Source: Methylovulum sp. (GTDB taxonomy: Bacteria > Pseudomonadota > Gammaproteobacteria > Methylococcales > Methylomonadaceae). From it: a stretch of 34,407 bases of DNA. Within the stretch, counting starts at the first letter, position 1. Each line of letters opens with the position of its first letter. The stretch lies in assembly GCA_030689765.1 (NCBI GenBank), contig JAUYEP010000295.1:1-34407 (forward strand), written 5' to 3'. Of the stretch, positions 7,468 to 17,186 are shown piece after piece. The position numbers and the translations under genes were made by a program. Below the pieces are notes generated by a model. That model saw only the letters and a list, made by a program, of their open reading frames with translations, searched no databases and was not told where the DNA came from.

Positions 7468-7560
7468 TTCTGTTTCTCCTAATGAACCATTTAATAAATC
7501 GTTTTGTCACCTTGCGCGATGTCTCATAATTTACAGGTAACACCTATCAGATTGTGTGCC

Positions 7561-7612
7561 GGAGTTCAACGGCTTTAGCCGTTGAAAAAAATGGCTGAAG
7601 CCATTTTACTCC
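7561..7612. repeat. Double hairpin between amrS and amrB
   Basis: CAACGGCT TT AGCCGTTG and AAATGGCT GA AGCCATTT stand side by side, enclosed by GGAGT and ACTCC. Together they can fold as a three-way junction. The function is unknown; it belongs to the dispersed-palindrome content of this genome. Confidence 0.65.
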
Positions 7613-7658
7613 CCCCCTTATTTATTAATGGCTTGGCTCATAGGTGAGTAGCTACATT

Positions 7659-7775
7659 GTAATTATTCACCTCCCCCTTTGAAAAAGGGGGAGGGCAAAG
7701 CGAGGGGGCAGAGGGGATTTATTTAAAAAATCTCCCCTAACCCCTCTTTTTCAAAGAGGGGGACTGAATAATTAC
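7659..7775. mobile_element. IS66-like MITE, copy B
   Basis: The 117-bp element begins GTAATTATTCAC and ends CTGAATAATTAC, with long G/C-run inverted arms. The flanks GCTACATT (7651-7658) and GTTACATT (7776-7783) agree at seven of eight bases, an aged 8-bp target duplication. It lies between the divergent amrS and amrB genes, 55 bases before the amrB start. Confidence 0.88.
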
Positions 7776-7830
7776 GTTACATTTACAGATTGATTTCAAC
7801 TTACATTAAACGCCAGCGAGGAGATGATTT

Positions 7831-8610
7831 ATGAATAGACTGCCCGCCGTAGCAGGACGCTTTTACCCAGAAGATCCGAAACAACTGCATACCATGATCG
7901 ATCACTTTCTGAACGATGCTGATACCGGCAAGAAAGTTCCTAAAGCCATCATTGCACCCCATGCCGGTTACATTTATTCAGGCCCCATAGCGGCAAGCGC
8001 TTATGCCCGGTTAAAAAAAGCGCATGACCGGATTAGCCGGGTGGTGCTTATCGGGCCGTCCCATCATGTTGCATTCAAAGGCTTGGCAGTGAGTAGGGCA
8101 CAATTGTTCATTACGCCGCTAGGCAGTATTCCCGTAGATCAGGCCGCCGTAAAGTCTATAGCCGATCTGCCTTTTGTAGACTACCTTGAACAGGCTCATG
8201 CTCATGAACACAGCTTGGAAGTGCAGTTGCCTTTTTTACAGGAAATGCTGGATAACTTCAATATTGTGCCCATCGTCGCCGGTGACGCTTCACCTGAACA
8301 GGTCGGCGAAGTGATTGATGCACTTTGGGGTGGCGATGAAACACTGATAGTCATCAGCTCCGACCTTAGCCATTACCATAATTATGCTACGGCCCAAAAG
8401 CTGGATAGGGCGACTAGCGTAGCGATAGAGCAATTGGATTACGGACAACTTGATTTTGAATCCGCTTGCGGCCGGGTTCCGGTCAGTGGACTGTTAAAGG
8501 TCGCTCAGGAAAAATCACTCACCATTAAAACCATCGATTTGCGCAACTCCGGCGATACGGCGGGCGATAAAAACAGAGTGGTGGGGTACGGGGCTTATGT
8601 CATTGAATAA
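7831..8610 (+). CDS. amrB: AmmeMemoRadiSam system protein B (Memo-like)
   Basis: The 259-residue protein has the Memo family pattern: LPAVAGRFYPEDP at the start, IAPHAGYIYSGP (His44), LIGPSHH (His78, His79) and SSDLSHYH further on. The fold resembles class III extradiol dioxygenases, and the conserved histidines form the metal-like pocket. A GAGGAGA site precedes the ATG. The stop overlaps the amrA start by 14 bases, indicating translational coupling. The cellular role is unresolved; the constant company of amrA and amrS points to a shared pathway. Confidence 0.92.
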   Translation: MNRLPAVAGRFYPEDPKQLHTMIDHFLNDADTGKKVPKAIIAPHAGYIYSGPIAASAYARLKKAHDRISRVVLIGPSHHVAFKGLAVSRAQLFITPLGSIPVDQAAVKSIADLPFVDYLEQAHAHEHSLEVQLPFLQEMLDNFNIVPIVAGDASPEQVGEVIDALWGGDETLIVISSDLSHYHNYATAQKLDRATSVAIEQLDYGQLDFESACGRVPVSGLLKVAQEKSLTIKTIDLRNSGDTAGDKNRVVGYGAYVIE

Positions 8611-9157
8611 AGGACATCAACAACGGTTGCTGGCCTTGGCGAAAAATTCTATCGCGCATGGTTTACGGACAGGCCGGCCATTACAAATCACTTTGGCTGA
8701 TTTTCCGGCAGAATTGACAGAACAGCGGGCAACTTTTGTAACCTTGCAAAAGCATCATCAGTTGCGCGGTTGTATCGGCATGTTGGAAGCCGTCAGGCCG
8801 CTTGCGGAAGATATTGCGCAAAACGCTTATGCGGCGGCATTCAAAGACCCGCGCTTTGAGCCACTGCAAGCCGATGAACTGGACAAACTGGAGATACATC
8901 TCTCGATACTCACATCGCCAGAACCTATTGTTTTTACCTCTGAAAATGATTTGTTGGGCAAGCTTAAGCCCGGCATAGACGGCTTGATTATCGAAGAAGG
9001 TTATCGGCGCGGCACTTTTTTGCCTTCCGTCTGGGAATCGTTGCCCGAACCGGAACAATTTCTGCGGCATTTGAAACAGAAGGCGGGGTTGCCTTCTAAT
9101 TATTGGTCAGAAACAGTTCGGATTTATCGGTATTGTGCTGAAGTTATACCTTCTTAA
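8597..9157 (+). CDS. amrA: AmmeMemoRadiSam system protein A (AMMECR1 domain)
   Basis: The 186-residue protein contains the invariant AMMECR1 motif LRGCIG (residues 56-61), followed by PLAEDIAQNAYAAAF..PRF and LEIHLSIL. It ends at the usual length for the bacterial family. The molecular function is unknown. It overlaps amrB by 14 bases and must be cotranscribed with it. A MITE inserted immediately after the stop; its 8-bp target duplication begins with the last base of the TAA. Confidence 0.92.
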   Translation: MSLNKGHQQRLLALAKNSIAHGLRTGRPLQITLADFPAELTEQRATFVTLQKHHQLRGCIGMLEAVRPLAEDIAQNAYAAAFKDPRFEPLQADELDKLEIHLSILTSPEPIVFTSENDLLGKLKPGIDGLIIEEGYRRGTFLPSVWESLPEPEQFLRHLKQKAGLPSNYWSETVRIYRYCAEVIPS

Positions 9158-9164
9158 CACTGGG

Positions 9165-9317
9165 GTAAGCATTCACTTCCCCCTTTGAAAAAGCACCCAA
9201 GGGCATAAAGGGGATCGAGGGGGAGAGCAACGCGAGGGGGCGTATCTAATAAAATCTCCCCTAACCCCTCTTTTTACCCTCTGGGGCACAAAGTCAAAGA
9301 GGGGGAACTGTAAGTAC
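9165..9317. mobile_element. IS66-like MITE, copy C (long-arm variant)
   Basis: It begins GTAAGCATTCACTTCCCCC and ends GGGAACTGTAAGTAC. The exact 8-bp duplication ACACTGGG flanks it (9157-9164 and 9318-9325). It is longer than the other copies because each arm carries about 15-18 extra bases (AGCACCCAAGGGCATA on the left; the complement on the right reads TGTGCCCCAGAGGGTA). The two insertions are inverted counterparts of each other. Confidence 0.92.
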
Positions 9318-9431
9318 ACACTGGGCAGTTTTTTTACGGTCAGATTCTTGGTGGAATATCCTTTCCCAGTTGCTTTATACTCAGCGGCGTACCGCACGTC
9401 AGACCCATCCCCTAACCCACCCGAGAATGCT

Positions 9432-9899
9432 ATGAAAAAAATACTTGTCCGTTGCAGTTTATTATCCCTTGGTTTTTTGGCAACCCCTGCCCAATCCGAA
9501 GAAATAGGCTGTATAACTACCGCCTGGAAATTGATCGGTGCAAACCATAAAGTCTGTGTACAGGCTTATGATGACCCCAAAGTCGAAGGTGTTGCCTGCC
9601 ATATCAGCCAAGCCCGCACCGGTGGTCTTGCCGGAACGTTTGGCGTCGCCGAAGACCCTTCGCAGTTCTCAATTGCCTGCCGTCAGGTAGGCGTCATTAA
9701 AATCAAAGGCAAGTTGCCTGAAGAAGAAACCGCATTCAGTGAAGACACGTCACTCTTTTTTAAAGAAACCCGTGTCACCCGTTTGTTTGATGCCAAACGC
9801 AACACATTGGTGTACGTTGCAGTCAGCCGCAAACTGATTGAAGGTGCGCCGGCTAACAGTATTTCTACGGTTCCCATCATGCCGTGGGCAGGGCAATAG
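9432..9899 (+). CDS. creA: CreA family periplasmic protein
   Basis: This 155-residue protein starts with a signal peptide (MKKILVRCSLLSLGFLATPAQS, cleavage probably after about residue 20). The mature part has the CreA pattern: IGCITTAWK, VQAYDDPKVEGVACHISQARTGG, SIACRQVG, and VTRLFDAKRNTLVYVA. The function is not established; it is a conserved secreted protein of proteobacteria. The ATG at 9432 is chosen because the signal peptide begins there. A strong terminator follows. The first 34 codons are duplicated in antisense inside zorC at 2655-2756. Confidence 0.9.
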   Translation: MKKILVRCSLLSLGFLATPAQSEEIGCITTAWKLIGANHKVCVQAYDDPKVEGVACHISQARTGGLAGTFGVAEDPSQFSIACRQVGVIKIKGKLPEEETAFSEDTSLFFKETRVTRLFDAKRNTLVYVAVSRKLIEGAPANSISTVPIMPWAGQ

Positions 9900-9914
9900 T
9901 CATAAAAACCTTAT

Positions 9915-9954
9915 AACAGATAACATTCCTTGAAGGGATGTTATCTGTTTTTTT
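9915..9954 (+). terminator. Rho-independent terminator after creA
   Basis: AACAGATAACATTCC pairs with GGGATGTTATCTGTT around a short loop and is followed by a run of seven T. It lies directly between creA and the stop of the convergent GGDEF-EAL gene and could serve both directions. Confidence 0.88.
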
Positions 9955-12900
9955 ACATATACTTACGGGTAAATTCAGCTTCCGGCAGCGGTTTGCTTAA
10001 AAAATACCCCTGAAACCCTTTGCAGTGCTTGTCATTTAAAAATTGCAATTGCTCCGCCGTTTCGACCCCTTCGGCAATTACCGATAGCCCAAGGTGCCCG
10101 GCCATTGCGATAATGGTTTCAACGATAATGGCATCGTTGGGGTCAATGCTGATGTCGCGGACAAAACTTTGGTCTATTTTAAGCTGGCTGATCGGCAACT
10201 TTTTTAAGTAGGACAACGACGAATAACCCGTACCAAAATCGTCGATAGAAATATTAATACCCCAGTTTTTAAGTGCCTGCAATTTGGCAATACTGTTGTT
10301 AATGTCATCAATGATGATGCCTTCGGTGATTTCCAGCATTAACCGTGATGCGGCAATATCATCATCTTTCAGGATAGCGATAATATTGGCTTCAAACTGC
10401 GGCTGTTTAAATTCCTTGGGGCAAATATTGATGGCCAAATGCGGCAGGTTCGGCCATTGTTGCAATTGCTTACAGGATTTACGCAAAACCCATTCGCCTA
10501 TGGCTAAAATGAGGCCTGTCTCTTCGGCAACCGGAATAAAATCAGCAGGCGATATCATCCCTTTTTCAGGATGCCGCCAACGCAGCAGCGCTTCAGCGCC
10601 TATCAATTGTCCGTTGTCATCAAACTGAGGCTGATAATGTAGAAAAAATTCTTCATTACTAAGGGCATTGCGTAAATCCTGCTCTAAAAGCAACCGCTGA
10701 TCGGCGCGCAATTGCATGTCCCCGTTATAAAAGCTGATGGTGTTGCGCCCCCGCTGCTTGGCATGGTACATCGCGGTATCCGCTTGTTTTAAAAGTTCCC
10801 CTGAAGTAATTTCTTGCGACATCATAGCGGTTTTATCCAGCAGGGTAATGCCAATGCTGGAACTGATGTGATGGGTATAGCCTTTTAGCTCATAAGGCTT
10901 TTGCAACATCATTTGTACCCGCTCCGCAATGGTTAATGCGTGGTCAAATAATGTCCCTGTGATTCCCCTGCTATTCAGCAATAACACAAATTCATCCCCG
11001 CCTAGCCGGGCTACGGTATCTTCATCACGGATGCACTCTTTGAGGCGATTGGCCACTTGTATCAAAAGCTCGTCACCGACATCGTGCCCCAACGCATCAT
11101 TCAAGGTTTTAAAATGGTCAAGGTCAAGATATAGCAGTGCGCTGCCGGTAAAACTACGCACTGCTTTAGCAATGACCTGTTCCAGTCGGTCAAAAAATAA
11201 GCGGCGATTAGGCAAATTGGTTAGTGCATCAAAAAATGCAAGATGGGTAATCCGTTCTTCCGACTGTTTTTTTTCAACCGCAATGCTGACCAACTGGGAA
11301 ATATCTTTGATTTCATCAATCTGTGCCGCATTCGGACAAAACGGCATACGATGATAAATGACAAAGGTACCCAGAAGCTGTTTTGTTGAAGAAAAAATGG
11401 GTTCCGACCAACAACTTGCCAAGCCTGCCTGTTTTGCATAGCCTTGCCAAAAGGAATCGTGTCCAATGTCTTCGACAATCATGCGTTGGCCGGGATGGGT
11501 CGCTGAACCGCAGCAGCCGACCCCGTTGGAACCTATCACTTGATTGTAAGATTCTGGCAAACGGGACTCGGTATTCAGGCGTAGCCGTTTTTTATCCTCA
11601 TCGGGCAGCAAGATTGAACACAGGCTTTCGGGATAGGTGTGTTCTGTAATATTAACAATCAGGTCAAGTATATCTTTTAGCGGCTTAGTGCTGACGATGG
11701 CTTGCAGCACTTTGTTATGGTCATTGCGTTGCTGGATAATTTTCTTGCGTTCGGCAATTTCCCTTTCCAACTCGCCGGTGCGGAGCTTGACTATCCCCTC
11801 GATTCGCATGGTTTGCCCCGTCAACATCATTAAACCCAGTCCAATCAGGCTAACCAACAGCAAGCTGCCTAAAATCAACCACCAAATGTGCCAGGAAAGC
11901 TGGGTTGTATAAAATAGCGGCGTGGCACTGTAAGTTATATTCCAGTAACGGTTGGCTACCTGTAGCCGCAAGTTTTTTTCCAGTTTCGGGAAGTCCGAAT
12001 TAAGTGCAGGGTAGCCTGTTGTGTCATTAAAAAGTTCGATATCCTCATCGGTAATTTTTAATGACAATTGCAAATGTTCAAACTGGTTTTTAATTTCGTT
12101 GACTTTGTTGTCCACCAATAACACGTTGGCGACAAACCCCCGTAAATATTGCCGACGTTGTTGTTCTGTATGTACCCACTGATGTGCTTGATAAACTGGC
12201 GTATAAATGACAACGGCGGGATAGTTGTTAGCATCTTGTATCAGTTGAATCCTTTTTGTCATTGTCGTTTGTCCCGTATCGCGTGCCATTTGAATGGCTT
12301 TGTACGCCGCTGGATTGGAGCTGATATCAAAACCGAAAGCGCGTTCATTGCTTCTATAAGGTTCCACATAAGCGATGGGGAAATATTCATTTCGAGGCGG
12401 GGCGGCTTGCATCTTTCGCTTGGCATCAGGCACCTGAATAACAAAAGATGGGCCTAAGAGCTGTTGATAATAACGCCGGTTATCAGCAGTGATGCGCGGT
12501 ATCCATTCCAATGCCTGGATATTTTTGTGGGTTATTAAAACAGTATGGGTAAACGTCTTGAACGCAGAGGGTGTAATCTCCATTGAGCCGTCAAAAAACG
12601 CTTTTAACGTCTGGTTAATATCGACGGTACGGTTAAACTCGTTCTGCAATGCATTGCCCAGCAAGCTGGCGCGTTCCTCAAAAAGTGTGCTGACACGCTT
12701 TTGTTCCTGGTATTTACCCAAGTAAAACAACGCCGTTACGAACAGCAGAAGAATTACCAGCGGCAACGCAATCGAATTGATCCGGGTCTGCCACAGCGGT
12801 CTGGGTTTGCCAATGATGCACAGCAACAAAGGTGTGAAAATCAGTACGCCGATAGTATCGCCGCTCCACCATGTCAACCACCCAAAAACGACATCATCTT

Positions 12901-13339
12901 GGTTGATTATGCCTCTCACATATAGTGTAAACATGCCAACTGATGCACAAACCATACAACTGACAGGCCCACCCAAACTAAAAAAGCGCAAAATGCCACC
13001 ATCGTTAATCAGTGCCGTATCCGCACCGGCATAGCGTTTGATCAGCCACGTGCCAAATCCAGCTTGCAATGAAGCCGCAGTGCTGACAATCGCGCCAGTA
13101 ACCAGCGAAGCGAAAGCTGTTTTCAAGCTGGATGCATCCAAAAACGCATACGTCTGAATTAAAAAAGAGCCTAACCAAATGCCGGGCAGCACACGCCATC
13201 CATAAACAACAAAACCAGCAAGCGCAATCCCCGCTGCTGGCCATATAGGGCTGGCATGACTAGGCGGAATGGCTATCAAAGTGCCTAAATAACCGCCTAA
13301 AAAATAACTGATTCCTAAATAAATGTTAAGTCGGATCAT
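9953..13339 (-). CDS. MASE1-CHASE-GAF-GGDEF-EAL membrane cyclic di-GMP enzyme
   Basis: The protein is about 1128 residues long. The N-terminal third is a MASE1-type multi-helix membrane sensor (YFLGGYLGTLIA, SPIWPAAGIALAG). A periplasmic CHASE domain follows (ALEWIPRI, FPIAYVEPY, GFDISSNPA), then a further membrane helix, a helical linker, and a GAF domain (CSILLPDED to SQLVSIAVE). The GGDEF domain is intact (RLGGDEF) with an RDED inhibitory site five residues upstream; the EAL domain has EALLRW, LEITEG, IDDFGTGYSS and LKIDQSF. Both catalytic domains therefore look active, so it may make or break c-di-GMP depending on the sensor state. The start is uncertain: ATG at 13339 fits the MASE1 beginning, while a TTG at 13408 would add 23 residues. 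Neither has a strong ribosome-binding site. Confidence 0.9.
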   Translation of the reverse strand: MIRLNIYLGISYFLGGYLGTLIAIPPSHASPIWPAAGIALAGFVVYGWRVLPGIWLGSFLIQTYAFLDASSLKTAFASLVTGAIVSTAASLQAGFGTWLIKRYAGADTALINDGGILRFFSLGGPVSCMVCASVGMFTLYVRGIINQDDVVFGWLTWWSGDTIGVLIFTPLLLCIIGKPRPLWQTRINSIALPLVILLLFVTALFYLGKYQEQKRVSTLFEERASLLGNALQNEFNRTVDINQTLKAFFDGSMEITPSAFKTFTHTVLITHKNIQALEWIPRITADNRRYYQQLLGPSFVIQVPDAKRKMQAAPPRNEYFPIAYVEPYRSNERAFGFDISSNPAAYKAIQMARDTGQTTMTKRIQLIQDANNYPAVVIYTPVYQAHQWVHTEQQRRQYLRGFVANVLLVDNKVNEIKNQFEHLQLSLKITDEDIELFNDTTGYPALNSDFPKLEKNLRLQVANRYWNITYSATPLFYTTQLSWHIWWLILGSLLLVSLIGLGLMMLTGQTMRIEGIVKLRTGELEREIAERKKIIQQRNDHNKVLQAIVSTKPLKDILDLIVNITEHTYPESLCSILLPDEDKKRLRLNTESRLPESYNQVIGSNGVGCCGSATHPGQRMIVEDIGHDSFWQGYAKQAGLASCWSEPIFSSTKQLLGTFVIYHRMPFCPNAAQIDEIKDISQLVSIAVEKKQSEERITHLAFFDALTNLPNRRLFFDRLEQVIAKAVRSFTGSALLYLDLDHFKTLNDALGHDVGDELLIQVANRLKECIRDEDTVARLGGDEFVLLLNSRGITGTLFDHALTIAERVQMMLQKPYELKGYTHHISSSIGITLLDKTAMMSQEITSGELLKQADTAMYHAKQRGRNTISFYNGDMQLRADQRLLLEQDLRNALSNEEFFLHYQPQFDDNGQLIGAEALLRWRHPEKGMISPADFIPVAEETGLILAIGEWVLRKSCKQLQQWPNLPHLAINICPKEFKQPQFEANIIAILKDDDIAASRLMLEITEGIIIDDINNSIAKLQALKNWGINISIDDFGTGYSSLSYLKKLPISQLKIDQSFVRDISIDPNDAIIVETIIAMAGHLGLSVIAEGVETAEQLQFLNDKHCKGFQGYFLSKPLPEAEFTRKYM

Positions 13340-13483
13340 CAAGGTGAATAATTGTGTCGGAACAAAAATGAAAGATAATAGCAATAGTCCAGGCTCTATC
13401 GCCACCAACTTCAGCGGTAATCCACTTATTTAGCGATAGCGCGTTTGACTATTAAACGCAAAGAAAAATTTCAAAATTTTATC

Positions 13484-13513
13484 TTGGTGTAGGCACAAAA
13501 AAGCAGATACAAT
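13484..13513 (+). promoter_or_regulatory. Probable promoter of tRNA-Leu
   Basis: TTGGTG (13484-13489) and TACAAT (13508-13513) are separated by 18 bases; transcription would start about ten bases before the tRNA. The hairpin GCGTTT/AAACGC just upstream (13441-13459) may end transcripts from the left. Confidence 0.45.
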
Positions 13514-13531
13514 GGCAAGTTCATTTAAAGT

Positions 13532-13616
<85 letters not shown>

Positions 13617-13627
13617 CCAAATCATCT

Positions 13628-13654
13628 AAAAGATAGCAGTGATGCTATCTTTTT
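13628..13654 (+). terminator. Rho-independent terminator after tRNA-Leu
   Basis: AAAAGATAGC and GCTATCTTTT form a perfect 10-bp stem with a 6-base loop and a T-rich tail. It separates the tRNA from tig. Confidence 0.88.
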
Positions 13655-13719
13655 CAATTCTTTATGAGCCGTTCACCGGTATCTGTAAAAACTCTTTTAT
13701 AAATGTGTGAGGTAAAGAC

Positions 13720-15021
13720 ATGCAAGTTTCTGTCGAAAAGACATCAGAATTAAGCCGAAAAATGACTGTTAGTGTGCCTGAATCCATAGTCCAGGAAAAA
13801 ATGGCAGCACGATTGAAGTCTTTGGCACGCGAAGTTAAAGTCGATGGCTTTCGTCCAGGCAAAGTGCCTCAGCATGTTGTCAAAAAAATGTTCGGTATCC
13901 AAGTGCGCAATGAGATCGCCGGCGACCTGATTCAATCCACCTATTATGACGCGCTGAAAGACCAGGATTTAAGGCCTGCCAGCCAACCTTATATTGATGA
14001 ACAGGAAGAGGCCGAAGGTTTTAAATATACCGCAGTGTTTGAAGTCTACCCTGAAATTTCACTTGAAAATCTTGGTCAGCTCGAAATCGTCCGCCCAATG
14101 GCCGTGGTTGAACAATCTGATGTTGATGGCATGATTGAGAAGCTGAGATTACAGAAAAGGGAATGGGTAGCCGTTGAACGTGCGTCGCTGGAAAACGACC
14201 GTGTCACTATTAATTTTTCAGGGCAGTCGGAAGGCGAAAATTTTACCGACGGAGTAGTAGAAAACTACTCGGTTGACATCGGTTCAAAACAAATGATTAC
14301 TGGTTTTGAAGACAATCTTGTCGGCCTTGAGATTGGTGCGGTTAAAGCGTTTGAACTCACTTTTCCGGAAAAATACGGTAATGAAAAGCTGGCTGGCAAA
14401 ATCGGTGGATTTGAAGTTACCGTTATCAACATTGAAGGGCCGGTTGTGCCGGAAATTGATGCTGAATTCATCAAAGGCTACGGTATCGAGGAGGGTACGC
14501 TAGAGTCTTTTCGTGACGATGTGAAAAACAATATGGAACGGGAGCTTGTACAGGCATTGCGCGGCAAATTAAAAGACGCTGTTATGGACGCCTTGTATGA
14601 AAAAATTCAGTTTGCCGTGCCTGGCTCTTTGATAGATGAAGAAATTGAAAATCTGATGAAGCCCTACTTGGAAACGGCTAAACGACAGAAGATAAAGCTG
14701 GAAGATCTACATATAACGCGCGATCTTTTTGAAGGACAAGTTAAACGACGCATTGCGCTGGGACTGATCCTGAGCGAAATTATCCAGAAAAATGCGATAA
14801 AACTGGATGACAATAAAGTACGCGCTATGGTAGAAGATATGGCAAAGAGCTATGAGCGTCCAGAAGACGTTGTCAATTGGTATTACGCCGATAAAAACCG
14901 TTTGAATGATGTCCAGCAAATGGTTCTGGAAGATCAGACGGTAGACTGGCTTATGGCGCAAGCGAAAGTTTCTGACGGGACATTAAGTTTTAGTGATGTA
15001 ATGGATAAACAGCAGTCATAA
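13720..15021 (+). CDS. tig: Trigger factor, ribosome-associated chaperone and prolyl isomerase
   Basis: The 433-residue protein has the three trigger factor parts: the ribosome-binding domain with FRPGKVP (about residues 44-50, the signature loop), an FKBP-type prolyl isomerase domain (DRVTINFSG to [10 protein letters not shown]) and the C-terminal chaperone arms. It binds the ribosome exit site and protects new chains. GTGAGGT precedes the ATG. clpP starts 10 bases after the stop, and clpX follows, as in most gammaproteobacteria. Confidence 0.97.
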   Translation: MQVSVEKTSELSRKMTVSVPESIVQEKMAARLKSLAREVKVDGFRPGKVPQHVVKKMFGIQVRNEIAGDLIQSTYYDALKDQDLRPASQPYIDEQEEAEGFKYTAVFEVYPEISLENLGQLEIVRPMAVVEQSDVDGMIEKLRLQKREWVAVERASLENDRVTINFSGQSEGENFTDGVVENYSVDIGSKQMITGFEDNLVGLEIGAVKAFELTFPEKYGNEKLAGKIGGFEVTVINIEGPVVPEIDAEFIKGYGIEEGTLESFRDDVKNNMERELVQALRGKLKDAVMDALYEKIQFAVPGSLIDEEIENLMKPYLETAKRQKIKLEDLHITRDLFEGQVKRRIALGLILSEIIQKNAIKLDDNKVRAMVEDMAKSYERPEDVVNWYYADKNRLNDVQQMVLEDQTVDWLMAQAKVSDGTLSFSDVMDKQQS

Positions 15022-15031
15022 GGGGCCTTAC

Positions 15032-15676
15032 ATGTATACACAGCACACAAATCAAATGATAGCACCGCAAGCAGCTGGCGGCCTGGTTCCCATCGTTATT
15101 GAGCAAACCGCCCGTGGTGAGCGCTCTTTCGATATTTATTCCAGACTATTAAAAGAACGGGTTATATTTTTGGTAGGTCAGGTCGAAGATTACATGGCTA
15201 ATCTGGTGGTGGCCCAGCTGCTTTTTCTGGAATCAGAAAACCCTGACAAAGACATCCACTTATATATCAACTCACCAGGTGGCTCGGTAACTGCCGGTAT
15301 GTCAATTTATGACACCATGCAGTTTATAAAGCCGGATGTCAGTACGATGTGTATCGGTCAAGCGGCAAGCATGGGCGCATTGCTTTTAACCGGCGGCGCC
15401 AAAGGCAAGCGTTACTGTTTGCCCCATTCAAGAATGATGATCCATCAGCCCTTAGGCGGATATCAGGGCCAGGCTTCTGATATTGACATTCACGCCAGGG
15501 AAATTTTGTTAATCCGGGATAAGCTGAACAAAGTCTTGGCCCATCATACCGGTCAACCTATAGAAAAGATCCAACTGGATACCGATAGGGACAATTTTTT
15601 AAGTTCCAGTGACGCCGTCAGTTATGGTCTCATTGACAAAGTCTTGTCGAGCCGGACTGCTGTCTCTGATATATGA
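15032..15676 (+). CDS. clpP: ATP-dependent Clp protease proteolytic subunit
   Basis: The 214-residue serine peptidase has the catalytic Ser in [11 protein letters not shown], the His in MMIHQPLGG and the Asp in DTDRDNF. It assembles into the 14-subunit chamber that degrades proteins fed by ClpX. AAGGGG precedes the ATG. The first residues are a short propeptide-like extension that ClpP removes itself. Confidence 0.97.
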   Translation: MYTQHTNQMIAPQAAGGLVPIVIEQTARGERSFDIYSRLLKERVIFLVGQVEDYMANLVVAQLLFLESENPDKDIHLYINSPGGSVTAGMSIYDTMQFIKPDVSTMCIGQAASMGALLLTGGAKGKRYCLPHSRMMIHQPLGGYQGQASDIDIHAREILLIRDKLNKVLAHHTGQPIEKIQLDTDRDNFLSSSDAVSYGLIDKVLSSRTAVSDI

Positions 15677-15727
15677 TATGGGTGTTTTGATAGACAGCAC
15701 AGCGTTGTTGCTTGCCGGAGTTTGCTA

Positions 15728-17002
15728 ATGAGTAATGATAAATACAGCAAAGATGACGATAAACTGCTTTATTGTTCTTTTTGCGGTAAAAGCCAGAATG
15801 AAGTCCGAAAACTGATTGCAGGGCCTTCAGTCTATGTCTGTGATGAATGCGTTGAGCTTTGTAATGACATCATAAAAGATGAATTACAGGATGATGATGC
15901 TTCTTTTGGCGACAATAGGCTACCTAAGCCAAAAGAAATAAAAGAAGAACTGGATGCGTATGTCATCGGTCAGGAACGTGCTAAAAAAATTCTGGCCGTA
16001 GCGGTTTACAATCACTATAAACGCCTGCGTAGCAAGACAAAAAAAGATTCGGTTGAACTGGCCAAGAGCAACATCCTGCTGATCGGCCCTACCGGATCGG
16101 GTAAAACCTTATTGGCCGAAACCCTGGCGCGATTACTGGATGTGCCGTTTACCATTGCAGACGCTACAACCCTGACGGAAGCGGGTTATGTCGGCGAAGA
16201 TGTAGAAAACATCATCCAGAAAATCCTGCAAAAATGCGATTATGATGTGGAAAAGGCTGAGACTGGCATCGTTTACATTGACGAAATCGATAAAATTTCC
16301 AGAAAAGCAGATAACCCCTCGATTACGCGCGATGTTTCGGGCGAAGGTGTCCAGCAGGCTTTACTGAAACTGATTGAAGGCACGATTGCTTCAGTCCCGC
16401 CGCAAGGGGGCCGCAAGCATCCCCAGCAGGAATTTTTGCAAGTCAATACCGCCAATATCCTGTTCATCGTCGGCGGTGCTTTTGCGGGGCTGGATAAGGT
16501 GATTAAAGCGCGTTCCGAAAAAGGCGGCATCGGTTTTTCTGCCGACGTCAAAACCAAAGATGAGGATAAAAATGTAGGCCAGTTGTTTGCTGAAGTTGAG
16601 GCTGAAGATTTGATCAAATATGGCCTAATCCCTGAGTTTGTCGGTCGCCTTCCCATTGTCGCCACATTGGAAGAACTGGATGAACAGGCGTTGATACAAA
16701 TATTGACGGTACCTAAAAACGCATTAATCAAGCAATATAAACATTTGTTCGAAATGGAAGGTGCCGAACTGGAATTTAGGGAAGAATCCCTGGGTGCGAT
16801 AGCCCGCAAATCAATGGAAAGAAAAACCGGCGCCAGAGGCCTTAGGACTATTGTTGAAAATGTGTTGCTGAACACAATGTATGAACTGCCATCAACCGAC
16901 AATATTTGCAAGGTCGTCGTTGATGAAAGCGTCATTATGGGGCATTCCGAGCCTTTTTTGGTGTACGAAACCGAAAAGAAAATGGCGGCCTCTGAATTTT
17001 AA
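15728..17002 (+). CDS. clpX: ATP-dependent unfoldase subunit of ClpXP
   Basis: The protein has 424 residues, the same as the E. coli protein, when started at the ATG at 15728; a TTG six bases upstream is less likely, and GGAG lies before the ATG. The N-terminal four-Cys zinc domain (YCSFCGK...CDECVELC) is followed by Walker A GPTGSGKT, Walker [11 protein letters not shown] and the sensor and pore regions of an AAA+ ring. It unfolds tagged proteins for ClpP. In many relatives lon follows; here the next gene is ald on the other strand. Confidence 0.97.
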   Translation: MSNDKYSKDDDKLLYCSFCGKSQNEVRKLIAGPSVYVCDECVELCNDIIKDELQDDDASFGDNRLPKPKEIKEELDAYVIGQERAKKILAVAVYNHYKRLRSKTKKDSVELAKSNILLIGPTGSGKTLLAETLARLLDVPFTIADATTLTEAGYVGEDVENIIQKILQKCDYDVEKAETGIVYIDEIDKISRKADNPSITRDVSGEGVQQALLKLIEGTIASVPPQGGRKHPQQEFLQVNTANILFIVGGAFAGLDKVIKARSEKGGIGFSADVKTKDEDKNVGQLFAEVEAEDLIKYGLIPEFVGRLPIVATLEELDEQALIQILTVPKNALIKQYKHLFEMEGAELEFREESLGAIARKSMERKTGARGLRTIVENVLLNTMYELPSTDNICKVVVDESVIMGHSEPFLVYETEKKMAASEF

Positions 17003-17072
17003 AATCATCCCCCTACCAGCCCGACCTGCCTTGCCTCATATTTATCCCATACACATCAACTTAAGGAATAAA

Positions 17073-17116
17073 AACACGAAGTTCACGAAGAAAAGTCAAT
17101 GTAAAAACTTCGTGTT
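17073..17116. terminator. Inverted repeat between convergent clpX and ald
   Basis: AACACGAAGTT (17073-17083) and AACTTCGTGTT (17106-17116) are exact inverted copies with a 22-base loop; further partial copies of CACGAAG flank them. No clean T-run follows, so a terminator role is only likely from its position. The motif may equally be a dispersed repeat. Confidence 0.45.
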
Positions 17117-17186
17117 CCCGGTGTTTTTCGTGGGTGTGTAATCAATCTGCGTACACTTTTATTGATTGAATGTGCGGACTTTCTGC

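Noticed and set aside
16273-16935. 220-residue open frame on the minus strand
   Set aside because: It is antisense to clpX, Ser- and Leu-rich without family features, a typical shadow of a well-conserved gene.
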